DNA from: Lucinisca nassula
Taxonomy: Eukaryota > Mollusca > Bivalvia > Lucinida > Lucinidae
Assembly: GCA_963580285.1 (NCBI GenBank)
Contig: OY757010.1
Coordinates: forward strand, 61,340,406 to 61,404,405
DNA length: 64,000 bases
Direction: 5' to 3'
The notes below the pieces were generated by a model. The model made no database searches and had not been told where the DNA came from. It saw nothing but the letters and a program-made list of their open reading frames with translations. A program made the translations under genes and the position numbers. Below, piece by piece: positions 53,930-63,625 of the stretch (the stretch's first letter is position 1; every line of letters begins with the position of its first letter).

Positions 53930-54720
53930 CTCCCCCCTTTTTGACCTCTTAGTATGACCTTGACATTGGAGGTGTTGATCTTTTGTGCAACACATCATCT
54001 AACGAATGTGAACATTTCTGCAAAGTAACTTAAAAAAGTTCATCGAGAAACAAGCAAGTTATTGACTGTACACGAAAAAGCCCTTTTTTACCATTGACCT
54101 CTAAGTATGACCTTGCCATTTGAGGTACTGACTTGGCTCTTGGGCACAACACATTGTCTCATTATGGTTAACATTTCTGCCAAGCAAGGACCTTCCCTGC
54201 CAGCACAAACCACGGGCCAACGCCGGGCCGATAGCGGTACGACGTTACCACGTCGTACCGCTATCGGCCCGACGTCGGCCCGGCATTCTTTGCTGGCTGG
54301 GAATTGGTCTTACACACGACACATCGTCTAATGGTGAACATTTCTAAAAGGTGACTTTAAAAAGTCCATCCAGAAATAATTAAGTTATAATTAAGTTATT
54401 GACCTCTAAGTATGACCTTGACCTTGGAGGTACCGACCTGGGTCTTGTGCGCAACACACTGTCTCATGGTTGTTAACATTTTTGCCAAGTAATTTCACAA
54501 TCAATCCAATAATAAGTAATGACTAACACAAAAGAAGACCCCTTTGTTTACCTTTGACCTCTAAGTATGACCTTGACCTTTAAGTTACCAACCTGGGTCA
54601 TGCGCGCGACACATAGTCCCATGGTGGTTAACACTGCTGCCAAGTAATTTCAAAATCCATCGAAAAATAAGAAAGTTATTGACAAAACACGAAAAAAGGT
54701 CCCTTTTCGACCTTTAACAA
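53930..54720. repeat. ~165-bp tandem array (about 5 units)
   Basis: Units share TTGACCTCTAAGTATGACCT, TGACCTTGGAGGTACCGACC, CAACACATNGTCTCATGGTG and AACATTTCTGCCAAGTAATT. One unit is interrupted by the palindrome at 54198-54300. Confidence 0.8.
54198..54300. repeat. GC-rich ~100-bp palindrome
   Basis: Arms GGCCGATAGCGGTACGACGT and complement around TACC; outer arms CCAGCACAAACCACGGGCC / GGCCCGGCATTCTTTGCTGG also pair. A foldback element inserted in the tandem array. Confidence 0.87.
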
Positions 54721-54779
54721 TTAACAGCACCTGAATTTCCTTGTTAATACATGGCTTTTCGCTGGTTAATGCATGGCTG

Positions 54780-55862
54780 TTAACCAGTGCTTCAGCTGAA
54801 GTGCACAACCCGCCGGATGCTTTTAGCTTTATGAGTGTTACCATATATGGGTATGGCGGCCAGTTTGGTCATGTGACCTGGACCTAAAACGTTTCCCCCA
54901 ATAAATGCGCCTTATCATAAGGAGCAAAAATATATCTTATACTTTAGTACTGTATTCTGAATCGTTTGCAGGATAAAATGCATTCCTACTTTTCCAATAC
55001 TAAAGCATATGTGTCAAAGTTTGACCTAGGCACAAAGAAGGTCAAGGTCAACCGGGGGTCACCATTTTAGCAATTTATGATGGGCCTACGTCCCGGATGC
55101 TATTTATCAAGTTTCGTGGAAATCTGCCCAGTGGTTCTGGAGAAGACTATTTTTGAAGGGTTTTTACCATATATGGCTTGGCGGCCATTTTGGTCACCTG
55201 ACCTGGACCCCATGAGCAAATTTTGGTTTCCCCCATCCCATAGAGGCTCCATATGAAATTTGACTTCAATCGGCCCAACGGTTTCCGAGGAGAAGCAGTT
55301 CGAAAATGTTCACATTTTTCGCCTCGGCGAGGCTATACTAAATGGAATGTAATATTTCGCAAGTTCATCGGTTAGATCTCATTGATATCTATCAATATGC
55401 CAAAATTGTTTAAATATTCCAAGCGGTTAAGTCACTATCACCAATTTTCACAAACGGGTTATGGACGGACAGACAGACAGACCATATATATAGCTTGGCG
55501 GCCATTTTGGTCATGTGACCCGGACCCCATGAGCAAATTTTGGTTTCCCCCATCCCATAGAGGCTCCATATGAAATTTGACTTCAATCGGCCCAACGGTT
55601 TCCGAGGAGAAACAGTTCGGAAATTTTCACATTTTTCGCCTCGGCGAGGCTATACTAAATGGAATGTAATGTTTCGCAAGTTCATTGGTTAGACCTCATT
55701 GATATCTATCAGTATGCCAAAAAATGTTTAAATATTCCAAGCGGTTACGTCACTATCACCAATTTTCACAAACGGGTTACGGACGGACAGATTGACAGAA
55801 TGACATGGTGCTTTTAGGGCACTCTTAGAAAATCAACCGCTTTTTCTGCGGGTCGTGCAATA
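54780..55862 (+). mobile_element. Pearl-like element, full length
   Basis: Head TTAACCAGTGCTTCAGCTGA and a subterminal GTGCACAAC, AAGGTCAAGGTCA, two ~320-bp core units (CCATATATGGCTTGGCGGCC ... GGAATGTAATATTTCGCAAG), GGACGGACAGAC links. It ends with a short hairpin (ACCGCTTTTTCTGCGGGT) and GTCGTGCAATA, complementary to the head. Same plan as 26085-28316 and 57991-58971. Confidence 0.78.
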
Positions 55863-56100
55863 TCGTCCGGCACAGATTTTTATGCAATAAATATCTTTTT
55901 CATATGGCATTGCGTCTGAGAAGGGAATAACGCCATGTATTAAATTAGGTAATCCACTAGCGGATAAATATAATTTTGCATTCGTGCTCATGTTTTATTG
56001 TTGACGAAAAGGGATAAAATGCTATCACTCAAGTAAGATCACCCAACTATCATTTTGTTCGATTCAATGATTTAAGCGCAAGCTGTAACCACCTCAATAT
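55863..56100. other. Fragment related to the 11950 palindrome
   Basis: TTGCGTCTGAGAAGGGAATA and AAAGGGATAAAATGC resemble reversed and direct pieces near 12000-12300; no gene. Confidence 0.5.
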
Positions 56101-56272
56101 GTTTCTGACAAAGGTTATCTGTACTCGTTAGAACCGCCTAAGCGAGTACATATAACTTATGTCTTGGAGCAGAATAAAAGAAAATGATGTATACCACATG
56201 CAAACCCAAGTTTTCCCCAATATAAATGGGGGTTTACAGGGGTGTTCATTATGCGGACATGTTAACTTTATG
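56101..56272. mobile_element. MITE M1b, left-truncated
   Basis: Core reduced to TGTACTCGTTAGAACCGCCT / AAGCGAGTACATA; right arm complete to GTTAACTTTATG. Confidence 0.7.
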
Positions 56273-56305
56273 GTGCACTCCAGATGCAGTTTTGCTTTGC
56301 AAATT

Positions 56306-56364
56306 AACCCGTTTTGTACCAAATGAAATCTTCAACCTTATATATAGCATGGGTACGTTTCAAA
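56306..56364. mobile_element. M2b element, left piece
   Basis: TTAACCCGTTTTGTACCAAA ... TTTCAAA; the rest lies at 62113-62255 beyond the DDE transposon, giving a pre-insertion site when compared with 48541-48742. Confidence 0.75.
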
Positions 56365-57011
56365 AGGAGCAGTCTCTATAAGGCTATTTTCATGGCCACA
56401 ACCGATTTCCTTTAAACTTTGTAGCTTCAAATTGTTACATATTGGCTGTCTAATGGTGAACTTTTAGACTCTTTGGTCCACTGGTTTTTGCTGTATACAC
56501 TATTAAAGTGGGTGGGGTAATGTCACCCCATCAAGGGTATACCAACAAAAATTATATTATTTTTGTTCAAAGTGCATGACTGGAGGCGATGTTTGCCGTA
56601 TGCTTACTCCCCTTTTAGGCATAACAGCCGGTGATAACAGTCTTATAAATATCAAACTAGATAAGAGTTTATACACGCTTGTAAATCGTACCCAAATATA
56701 AGTAATTTTTATTCCCCAACTTTACGAAAAAACACAACACCTTTACAGTTTTCAACTTATTTCAAAGATCTTTTATAAATATAATGTTGATGTAATGGTC
56801 ATTCTAGGTATATGTCAGAATTATTGTTAGTTCATAAAACTTAAAGAGTTACCTGCCCCTGAAATTGGATTTTACCCATTATTGTTTAAATCGGAGTGCA
56901 TTTATCCGTTTGTAGTACTCACAACTTCATTTGGAAGTGAATAAACCGATTCCATGCAAATATAATTCAATAGATGTGGACAAAGAAGTCATTTGATTTA
57001 ATAATGCATGC
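56365..57011 (+). repeat. Left terminal inverted repeat
   Basis: 647 bp, complementary to 59648-60280/62097-62112, inner limit GCATGC. Includes CCCACCCACTTTAATAGTG-type sequence in inverse at 60135. Confidence 0.88.
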
Positions 57012-57094
57012 TAGCAAGCACATGAGCACAACATCCCACGGTACGAGCACCACTTCTTCACAAACAGTGCCAATCAGTGATTGTGTTCAGTCCT

Positions 57095-57355
57095 TGTGAT
57101 CTAAACACATTGCAAAACGAGCAAACAATTCTTACATAGTCGCCAACCTATGGTATTTTACTATTTGATATTTTGTTGCTAAGGCCTTCCACTTTGTAAT
57201 TCTCCGATTAACTGATTCGACAACCTATCTCACTTTGTACCTAGCCTTGAATCATTCGCCTCTTCAGTCGTATATTGCTTCTGAGATTCGGTTAGGAAGT
57301 GAAGCATATGAGAATTGATTTCATAACCCTTTAGTATTTCTCTAACATCCCTGAA
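57095..57355 (-). pseudogene. Inverted fragment of the transposase
   Basis: On the minus strand this matches the transposase segment 57640-57900 (for example TACATAGTCGCCAAC and CTCTTCAGTCGTAT shared) at roughly 85-88 percent identity. It has a 1-bp deletion before the conserved VVES block and in-frame stops. It ends abruptly where the plus-strand transposase begins, so two transposase pieces lie head to head. Confidence 0.85.
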
Positions 57356-57990
57356 TCATACATCAACTTTTGCAAATGTCCTATTTGGGGATTCAAATTG
57401 AAAAGAGTGGAAACTACTCATCTCAGAGAAGATCTTATTCCGTACATAAAGGACAGCCTTTGCTGAAACCTATGATGCTTGTGGCCACTGATGGTTACAT
57501 TTTGACTGTGATGGGACCATATCTTGCAGATGGGAAAAACACAGATGCTAAGATTACCGAACACATGTTAAAGACTAATGCAGAAAATATTACTGACTGG
57601 TTTGAAGAAGATGATGTTCTCGTTGTAGACCGTGGCTTCAGGGATGCTATAGATATACTAAAGGATTTTGGAATCAATTCTCATATGCCTCACTTCCTAA
57701 ACAAATCTCAGAAGCAACATACGACTGAAGAGGCAAATGAGTCAAGGCTAGTTACAAAGGTGAGATGGGTTGTCGAATCAGCTAATGGGAGAATTAAAAA
57801 GTGGAAAGCCCTTAGCAACACAATGCCCAATAGTCAAATACCATATGTTGGCGACTATGTAAGGATTGTTTGCTCATTGTGCAATGCATTTAGACCACCT
57901 TTGGTAACAAGCAAAGATTCAGGCAAAGTAATTGCTAGAAGAATGATGGCCCCAGCAAAAACTCCAAATAAGCTGCAGGATAAGGTTGTA
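57356..57990 (+). pseudogene. Transposase, DDE part (5' truncated)
   Basis: Open from 57355 to the insertion at 57990, no ATG start in the right place. It reads YSVHKGQPLLKPMMLVATDG, GPYLADGKNTDA, VLVVDRGFRDAI (probable second catalytic Asp), then RLVTKVRWVVESANGRIKKW (probable catalytic Glu). The region with the first Asp, expected just before YLGIQIEKS, is missing, cut by the head-to-head rearrangement. The codons after 57990 that extend the open frame to 58050 belong to the inserted element. Confidence 0.85.
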
Positions 57991-58971
57991 ACAAGAATTC
58001 CGCCGAAGGCTATGTCGCACCTGTGGGGGCGCAAAGTCATCGAACCATGATATGTAGGTCAAGGTCAAACATAGATGCTTGCTCTAAAGATCCTATTCTC
58101 AAATGCAAGCTTGTACTAAGTATCATTAATGAAGCTTTAATAATTCTTGAGAAATGAACTTAACCATTATGGTGAACGCTAGGGTGGTCACAATATTTTA
58201 CCAAGAAAGTGAACCATGAAATTTAGGTCAAGGTCAAATATGGATGCTTGCATTTAAGTTGCCATCCCCAGATTCAAGTTTGCACCAAATATCATTAATG
58301 AAGCTCTTATAAATCTTGAGAAATAAACTTGACCACTAGGGTGAACGCTAGGGTGGTCGCAGTATTTTACAAAGTCAGTGAACCATGGCATATAGGTCAA
58401 GGTTGAATATGGATGCTTGCATTTAAGTTACCATCCCCAGATACAAGTTTGTGCCAAGTATCATGAATAAAGCTCTTAAAGTTCTTGAGAAATAAACTTG
58501 ACCATTAGGATGAACGCTAGGGTGGTCGCAATATTTTACAAAGTCAGTGAACCATGAAATGTAGGTCAAGGTCAAATATGGATGCTTGCATTCAAGTTGC
58601 ATCCACAGATACACGTGTGTACCACATATCATTAATGAAGCTTCAATAGTTCTTGAGAAATAAACTTGACCATTAGGGTGAACGCTAGGGTGGTCGCAAT
58701 ATTTTACAAAGTCAGTGAACCATGAAATGTAGGTCAAGGTCAAATATGGATGCTTGCATGTAAGTTGTCATCCCCAGATACAAGTTTGTACCAAGTATCA
58801 TTAATGATTTTCTTATAGTTCTTGAGAAATAAACTTGACCATTAGGGTGAACGCTAGGGGTGGTCGCATAAGATGACGCCTTGACGAACGGACGAAAGAA
58901 CAGACGAATGAACGGACGAACGGACGGAAAACCGGGCGCCTATATGGCGCCATGCATATAACAGGCGCGAC
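57991..58971 (+). mobile_element. Pearl-like element interrupting the transposase
   Basis: Head ACAAGAATTCCGCCGAAGGC with subterminal GTCGCACCTGT (58014-58024), matched by ACAGGCGCGAC (58961-58971). Five core units of ~170 bp (AGGTCAAGGTCAAATATGG, TTGAGAAATAAACTTGACC, GGGTGAACGCTAGGGTGGTC) from about 58035, then an ACGGACGA microsatellite and the hairpin GGCGCCTATATGGCGCC (58936-58952). Same plan as the LTR insertion at 26085. Confidence 0.85.
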
Positions 58972-59460
58972 AAAAAATGGCGGGGATAAAAAACGGTTTA
59001 TTTGGAAAAAGATCGATGATGAGAAACTTGAGAATTTCCCAGAGATGACTGAGGATGAACTCAGGGATTTGAAACTGGGTATTTACCAGCTGAAACAAGC
59101 CAAATCCTACACAGATGAACATTTTGACGACAATGGATCATATGAGATAATGGCACACAAAGAAAAAGATGGTGTTCTCAAAGCACAAATACGTGCTGGC
59201 CACACGTCTAATATAACATGTGGGTTGAATATACACAAGGACAGAACCCATTCACTGGATGGTATTGTGGGTGCAGAAGTGGAGCTCGTACCGTGGGATG
59301 TTGCGCACATGTGGCTTCTGTTCTCTGGTATTTGGGATATTACCGGAACAAAACAGGAAATAGTGAACCAAAACCAAGCCGGGAACATATTGATTTTGTT
59401 TATGATGCTGCTGTTGACAGATGGAGTACATCTAGCGATTCAGAGGAAGATCAGTAAATT
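58972..59460 (+). pseudogene. Transposase C-terminal part with SWIM-type zinc motif
   Basis: Continues the transposase after the insertion: KKRFIWKKIDDEKLENFPEM, ELRDLKLGIYQLKQAKSY, HKEKDGVLKAQIR, then a one-base frameshift near 59210. In the next frame come WVEYTQGQNPFTGWYCGCR and GCCAHVASVLWYL, a CxC...CxH SWIM-like zinc finger (59266-59310). In related proteins I recall the DDE and SWIM parts in one polypeptide, so I read the two pieces as one gene. Stop at 59458. Confidence 0.8.
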
Positions 59461-59647
59461 AACAAATTCTTAAACATGTCGTGAGACCATACAGGTTTAT
59501 GTTTAAGCACAGCATCAGTTTAAAATGAGGTTCCACATGACAAAGCCTGCTTTGGTGGTCAAAAATGTTTGACAGTTGACAAATGTTCCATTTGCTCCTG
59601 GAAATTAAGAGTTCATAAATAACAAAAAAAAAAAGAAGGAAATACAA

Positions 59648-60280
59648 GCATGCACTATTAAATCAAATGACTTCCTTGACCACATCTATTTAATAATATT
59701 TGCATGGAATCGGTTTATACACTTTCAAATGAAGTTGTGAGTACTACAAACGGATAAATGCACTCCGATTTAAAAAAATGGGTAAAATCCAATTTCAGGG
59801 GCAGGTAACTCTTTAAGTTTTATGAACTAACAATAATTCTGACATATACCTAGAATGACTATTACATCAACATTATATTTATGAAAGATCTTTGAAATAA
59901 GTTGAAAACTGTAAAGGTGTTGTGGTTTTTCGTAAAGTTGGGGAATAAAAATTACTGATATTTGGGTACAACTTACAAGCGCGTATAAACTCTTCTCTTG
60001 TTTGATATTTATAAGACTGTTATCACCGGCTGTTATGTCTAAAAGGGTAGTAAGCATACGGCAAACATCGCCTCCAGTCATGCACTTTGAACAAAAATAA
60101 TAGCATTTTTGTTGGTATACCCCTGATGGGGTGACATTACCCCACCCACTTTAATAGTGTATACAGCAAAAACCAGTGGACCAAAGAGTCTAAAAATTCA
60201 CCATTAGACAGTCTATATGTACCAATTTGAAGCTACAAAGTTTAAAGGAAATCGGTTGTGGCCATGAAAACAGCCTTATA
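59648..60280 (-). repeat. Right terminal inverted repeat, inner part
   Basis: Complement of 56381-57011; continues at 62097 after the direct-repeat insertion. Confidence 0.88.
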
Positions 60281-60725
60281 GGTTATGAGCCTGGAAAAGG
60301 AGGTTGTGGACCCAGCTTTTAGCCATGTATGAGACAATAGTCACATTTGATTGGATATAATTATGAAACTGATGAGAAATACTTAGCTGTTATTTTTTTT
60401 CTTGCAGGGTATTATATGTGCATTAAACACATAAAGGAAACAAAGTGAACTGTCTCCTGAATTTTCTGTTGTGATAATAATTGTACATGTGGTATCTCTG
60501 AATTTCCAAGACTGAATTTTCACTTTGAGGCAGGGTTACCTCCCTTAGACAGTTAGAATGCTTGAAATTGCCACATGACACCCTTGTTTTTTGTATAATT
60601 TTGTAGTTGGCAGTTTGTTTACCATGTTTTGGGGTAAGAAAATCAATTTGAAATGCAGATTTATCAGGTACAGGGTCAAATATTAACATGTAAGCTTATG
60701 GAAATGTAAATAGAAGACCATAACC
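60281..60725. repeat. Direct terminal repeat 1
   Basis: 445 bp with GGTTATG...CATAACC inverted ends. Confidence 0.9.
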
Positions 60726-61650
60726 TAAACCGAAAGTAGAAAATCATCACCTCTGTCCTGTTTTTGGTCATTATATAATATTTTCGCAAATTTTAAGGTT
60801 CTATCTAATTCTGTGTCATAAACTGGATCTTCCTGACATGTATTTTGCTACAAAAACTGTAAAATTTGTAACTTTAGTGCTAATTTAGGTCTAACTGGGC
60901 CATTAGATCAACTTTGTGCTTCTGATCCATGTAAATGGAGGGGGGGGGGGTAGGGGTTGCTTTGCTCTAAAGCCATGTAAATCAGTGTTGTCATTGGTCT
61001 GTTTGGAAAGGAGTCTTGCAGTAGGTGTATGAACATAAACATAAGTAAAAGAATCTACTCCATCTGGAATAAATGGCATCAGGCTTGGTCCAAAGCAAAA
61101 TTTCAAAAATTATTTCTCCGAACAGCCCGCTGCAATATCGCGACAAGTTTTCTCATCTGTTATAAGTTCTAATTGGTTAGATTCATGTTACTGGATCTGA
61201 ACAGATATTTTTAGCTGTTTCTTATGGCATTAAGGCATTTATGACCATTTTCATCAATGTTTTGTCTTCAAAATATCCTCAAAATGCCTGTTTTTTACTT
61301 AAAATAAGGGGTATAGGTGTAGGAACAACCATAACTTTTACATAGCTGTGCTATTTTGGCATAATTTAGTGCATTTTAGGACTGAAGTATTCCAAAGACA
61401 CATGAGAAGAACCACTGATGCAAGCCGGTTTCTGGGTTCCAGTCCAGAAAGAGGCAAACTTTGCGCTTTTTCACAAAATATGGTTTGTTCGGCTTTCATC
61501 GTAAAATCTGAAGGCAATAACTTTTTTGCAAACTTAAAAGATTCTTTGTCACTTAACATTTAGTATGCATGACTACATTATTATATATGATCTAAATTTC
61601 TATTTGGAAATTCTTTTGATGGATTATAAGGAAAATAAGGTTTGGTTTAA

Positions 61651-62096
61651 GGTTATGAGCCTGGAAAAGGAGGTTGTGGACCCAGCTTTTAGCCATGTAT
61701 GAGACAATAGTCACATTTGATTGGATATAATTATGAAACTGATGAGAAATACTTAGCTGTTATTTTTTTTCTTGCAGGGTATTATATGTGCATTAAACAC
61801 ATAAAGGAAACAAAGTGAACTGTCTCCTGAATTTTCTGTTGTGATAATAATTGTACATGTGGTATCTCTGAATTTCCAAGACTGAATTTTCACTTTGAGG
61901 CAGGGTTACCTCCCTTAGACAGTTAGAATGCTTGAAATTGCCACATGACACCCTTGTGTTTTTGTATAATTTTGTAGTTGGCAGTTTGTTTACCATGTTT
62001 TGGGGTAAGAAAATCAATTTGAAATGCAGATTTATCAGGTACAGGGTCAAATATTAACATGTAAGCTTATGGAAATGTAAATAGAAGACCATAACC
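61651..62096. repeat. Direct terminal repeat 2
   Basis: 446 bp, one T/GT indel relative to repeat 1 (CTTGTTTTTTG against CTTGTGTTTTTG). Confidence 0.9.
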
Positions 62097-62112
62097 TATA
62101 GAGACTGCTCCT

Positions 62113-62255
62113 TTAGGGGTGTTAGGTTCTGTTTTCTTCAAAAACTATTCGGAAAATAGCTGAACTTTTTTGGCAAACTGTGTAGGCCCTGATCGGACGC
62201 CGCGTTATGCGGCGTCTGATCTGGGCCTGCACTATTTGCCAGGGTACCCGTTTTG
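62113..62255. mobile_element. M2b element, right piece
   Basis: GTGTTAGGTTCTGTTTTC..., then palindrome 62175-62240 (GCAAACTGTGTAGGCCCTGA ... GGGCCTGCACTATTTGCC, GACGCCGCGTTATGCGGCGTC centre). Confidence 0.78.
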
Positions 62256-62296
62256 GGGTTTCCGGTAAAAAAAGGATTGAGCATTCAACAACTTAC

Positions 62297-62399
62297 TCCA
62301 TTTACATGTAAAGTATACCATTCCGTTATTCGCTCTGTCAGATTCATAGAAGATGTCCAGTGCCTGCCAGATTTCAGCTTCTGTGAAACGTTGGACCAC
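62297..62399 (-). CDS. Candidate exon, unassigned
   Basis: 103 nt between a good acceptor (TGTTTTTAAAG) and a consensus donor (GTAAGTTG), reading VVQRFTEAEIWQALDIFYES then DRANNGMVYFTCKW. The DxxxNNGxV stretch could be an EF-hand-like loop, but it is not diagnostic. It begins like the 53109 exon (V..RF after AAAG), yet its phase (ends after one base) does not join that exon directly. It may be an upstream exon of the metalloproteinase-type gene or belong to another gene. Confidence 0.45.
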
Positions 62400-62462
62400 C
62401 TTTAAAAACATAAATAAAACGGTGGTTTCTTTCATGTGCATTAATCGAAGACACACATAAAG

Positions 62463-62548
62463 ATAACACATCCGATTCGCAAAGTACACTCATATCTCCA
62501 TAAACGGTTACTTTTCTGGTAAAAATGTTCGATATTTAACTTTTACTA
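62463..62548. repeat. MITE M1b end fragment
   Basis: GATAACACATCCGATTCGC ... ATCTCCATAAACGGTTACTT resembles one M1b arm; core and other arm absent. Confidence 0.55.
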
Positions 62549-62550
62549 AA

Positions 62551-63625
62551 CAAGAGGTCCATGATGGAGCTAATTCGCTCACCTGAGTTATGATGTACTA
62601 ACATTGTTGTTTACAGGTTTTTCTATATTTAGCTCCGACAACCAATTTGTACAGAGGAGCAGAACCACTTAAATATTTTAAACACTTTTGGTTGAGGGGT
62701 CACTCAAGGAACTTTTCCGCCGAAGTTATTTTAAAACTGAGACATTAGAGAGGGTGTTCTTTAATGGTTTTTCTGCCTTAACCTCTGCAGTCAAATGGAC
62801 ATTTTGTTCAGCAGGGCAAACCCATTTCAGCAATTTAAGCAATCATCAGTACATGATTGATTTTTTTAGTATCATGACATTTCAGCCCATGTGGGTTATT
62901 TTGTGTCGTCTCCCAGAGAAAGGGAGAATGTGAGTGATAGTGGAGAAAGACAAAAACAACTGTTAACACAGAAGAAACAACAACACCTCCCCTTTACCAT
63001 TACCTGCTGCAAGGACAGCAGGCCTTGCCCTACTGTAAGCCAATATCAGTGTGACGCCCCAGTGATGCAAAATACACGTCAACTTTGCCTCACCCAACCA
63101 CCCCTCAATCATTAATACAATACTGCTACTTTGAGATGGGATGTTTCAATGGAACAGACCTAAGATGAGTCATTCCGTTTAATCAATTTTTGGTACAAAA
63201 AATAAAAGAGAAGCATTTCTGTAAATTGGGTTTGAAATTGGGTCATTGGTTTATCAATTCAGGTAAAGGTCACCAAAGGAACATTCCTGTGAAATTATTT
63301 TGAAATCGGACCATTAGCCTGGAGGAGATGTCGTTTTAAGTTTTTCCGGGGTTTTTCTATTTTTAGCTCTGGTTGCCATTTTGTTCAGCGGAGCGGAACT
63401 ATTTTAGCAATTTTGGTAGAGGGTTATCCACGGAACATTCCTGTGAGATTATTTTGAAATCGGACCATTAGCCTAGCAGGTGTTTTTTTTTTTTTTTTTT
63501 TGTATTTTTAGCTCTGGCGGTCATTTTGTTCAGTGGAGCGGTACCATTTTAGAAATTTCGATAGTGGGTCACGTAATAAATATTCCTGTGAAAGTATTTT
63601 AAAATTGGACCATTATGCCTAGGTC
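62551..63625 (+). repeat. Pearl-like head and degenerate ~175-bp units
   Basis: Head ACAAGAGGTCCATGATGGAG..TCGCTCACCTGA as at 43653. Units with AACATTCCTGTGAAATTATT, TTGAAATCGGACCATTAGCC, GCTCTGG..GCCATTTTGTTCAG. An R3 copy is embedded at about 62905-63095 and a T-run lies at 63485-63502. Confidence 0.72.
62905..63095 (-). repeat. R3 copy, reverse
   Basis: GTCGTCTCCCAGAGAAAGGG ... CCTGCTGCAAGGACAGCAGG (one 24-bp unit) ... TAAGCCAATATCAG..GACGCCCCAGTG. It is the unexpanded form of the minisatellite element at 51186. Confidence 0.78.

Larger units (their letters stand above)
60281..62096. mobile_element. 1816-bp insertion with 445-bp terminal direct repeats
   Basis: Direct repeats 60281-60725 and 61651-62096 differ by one indel that I can see. 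Each starts GGTTATGAGCC and ends GACCATAACC. TATA is duplicated outside (60277-60280, 62097-62100). The 925-bp middle is non-coding and has TAAACC/GGTTTA at its borders. It could be a small LTR-like element (but ends are GG..CC not TG..CA, and no primer site is seen) or two MITE copies that moved together with the DNA between them. Confidence 0.85.
56365..62112 (+). mobile_element. DDE transposon with ~650-bp terminal inverted repeats
   Basis: Ends AGGAGCAGTCTCTATA (56365) and TATAGAGACTGCTCCT (62112). Inverted arms 56365-57011 and 59648-60280 plus 62097-62112 are about 93 percent identical by eye. Inside are an inverted transposase fragment, a two-part transposase with C-terminal SWIM motif, a pearl-like insertion, and a 1816-bp insertion in the right arm. 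The transposase type is related to the DDE_Tnp_4/IS5-Harbinger group (ISL2EU/IS4EU-type elements are candidates; family not fixed by eye). It inserted in an M2b element. Not autonomous. Confidence 0.85.

Noticed and set aside
60423..62050. Two similar minus-strand open frames (60423-60689, 61793-62050)
   Set aside because: They are the same stretch of the two direct repeats, and a 1-bp indel changes the N-terminus.
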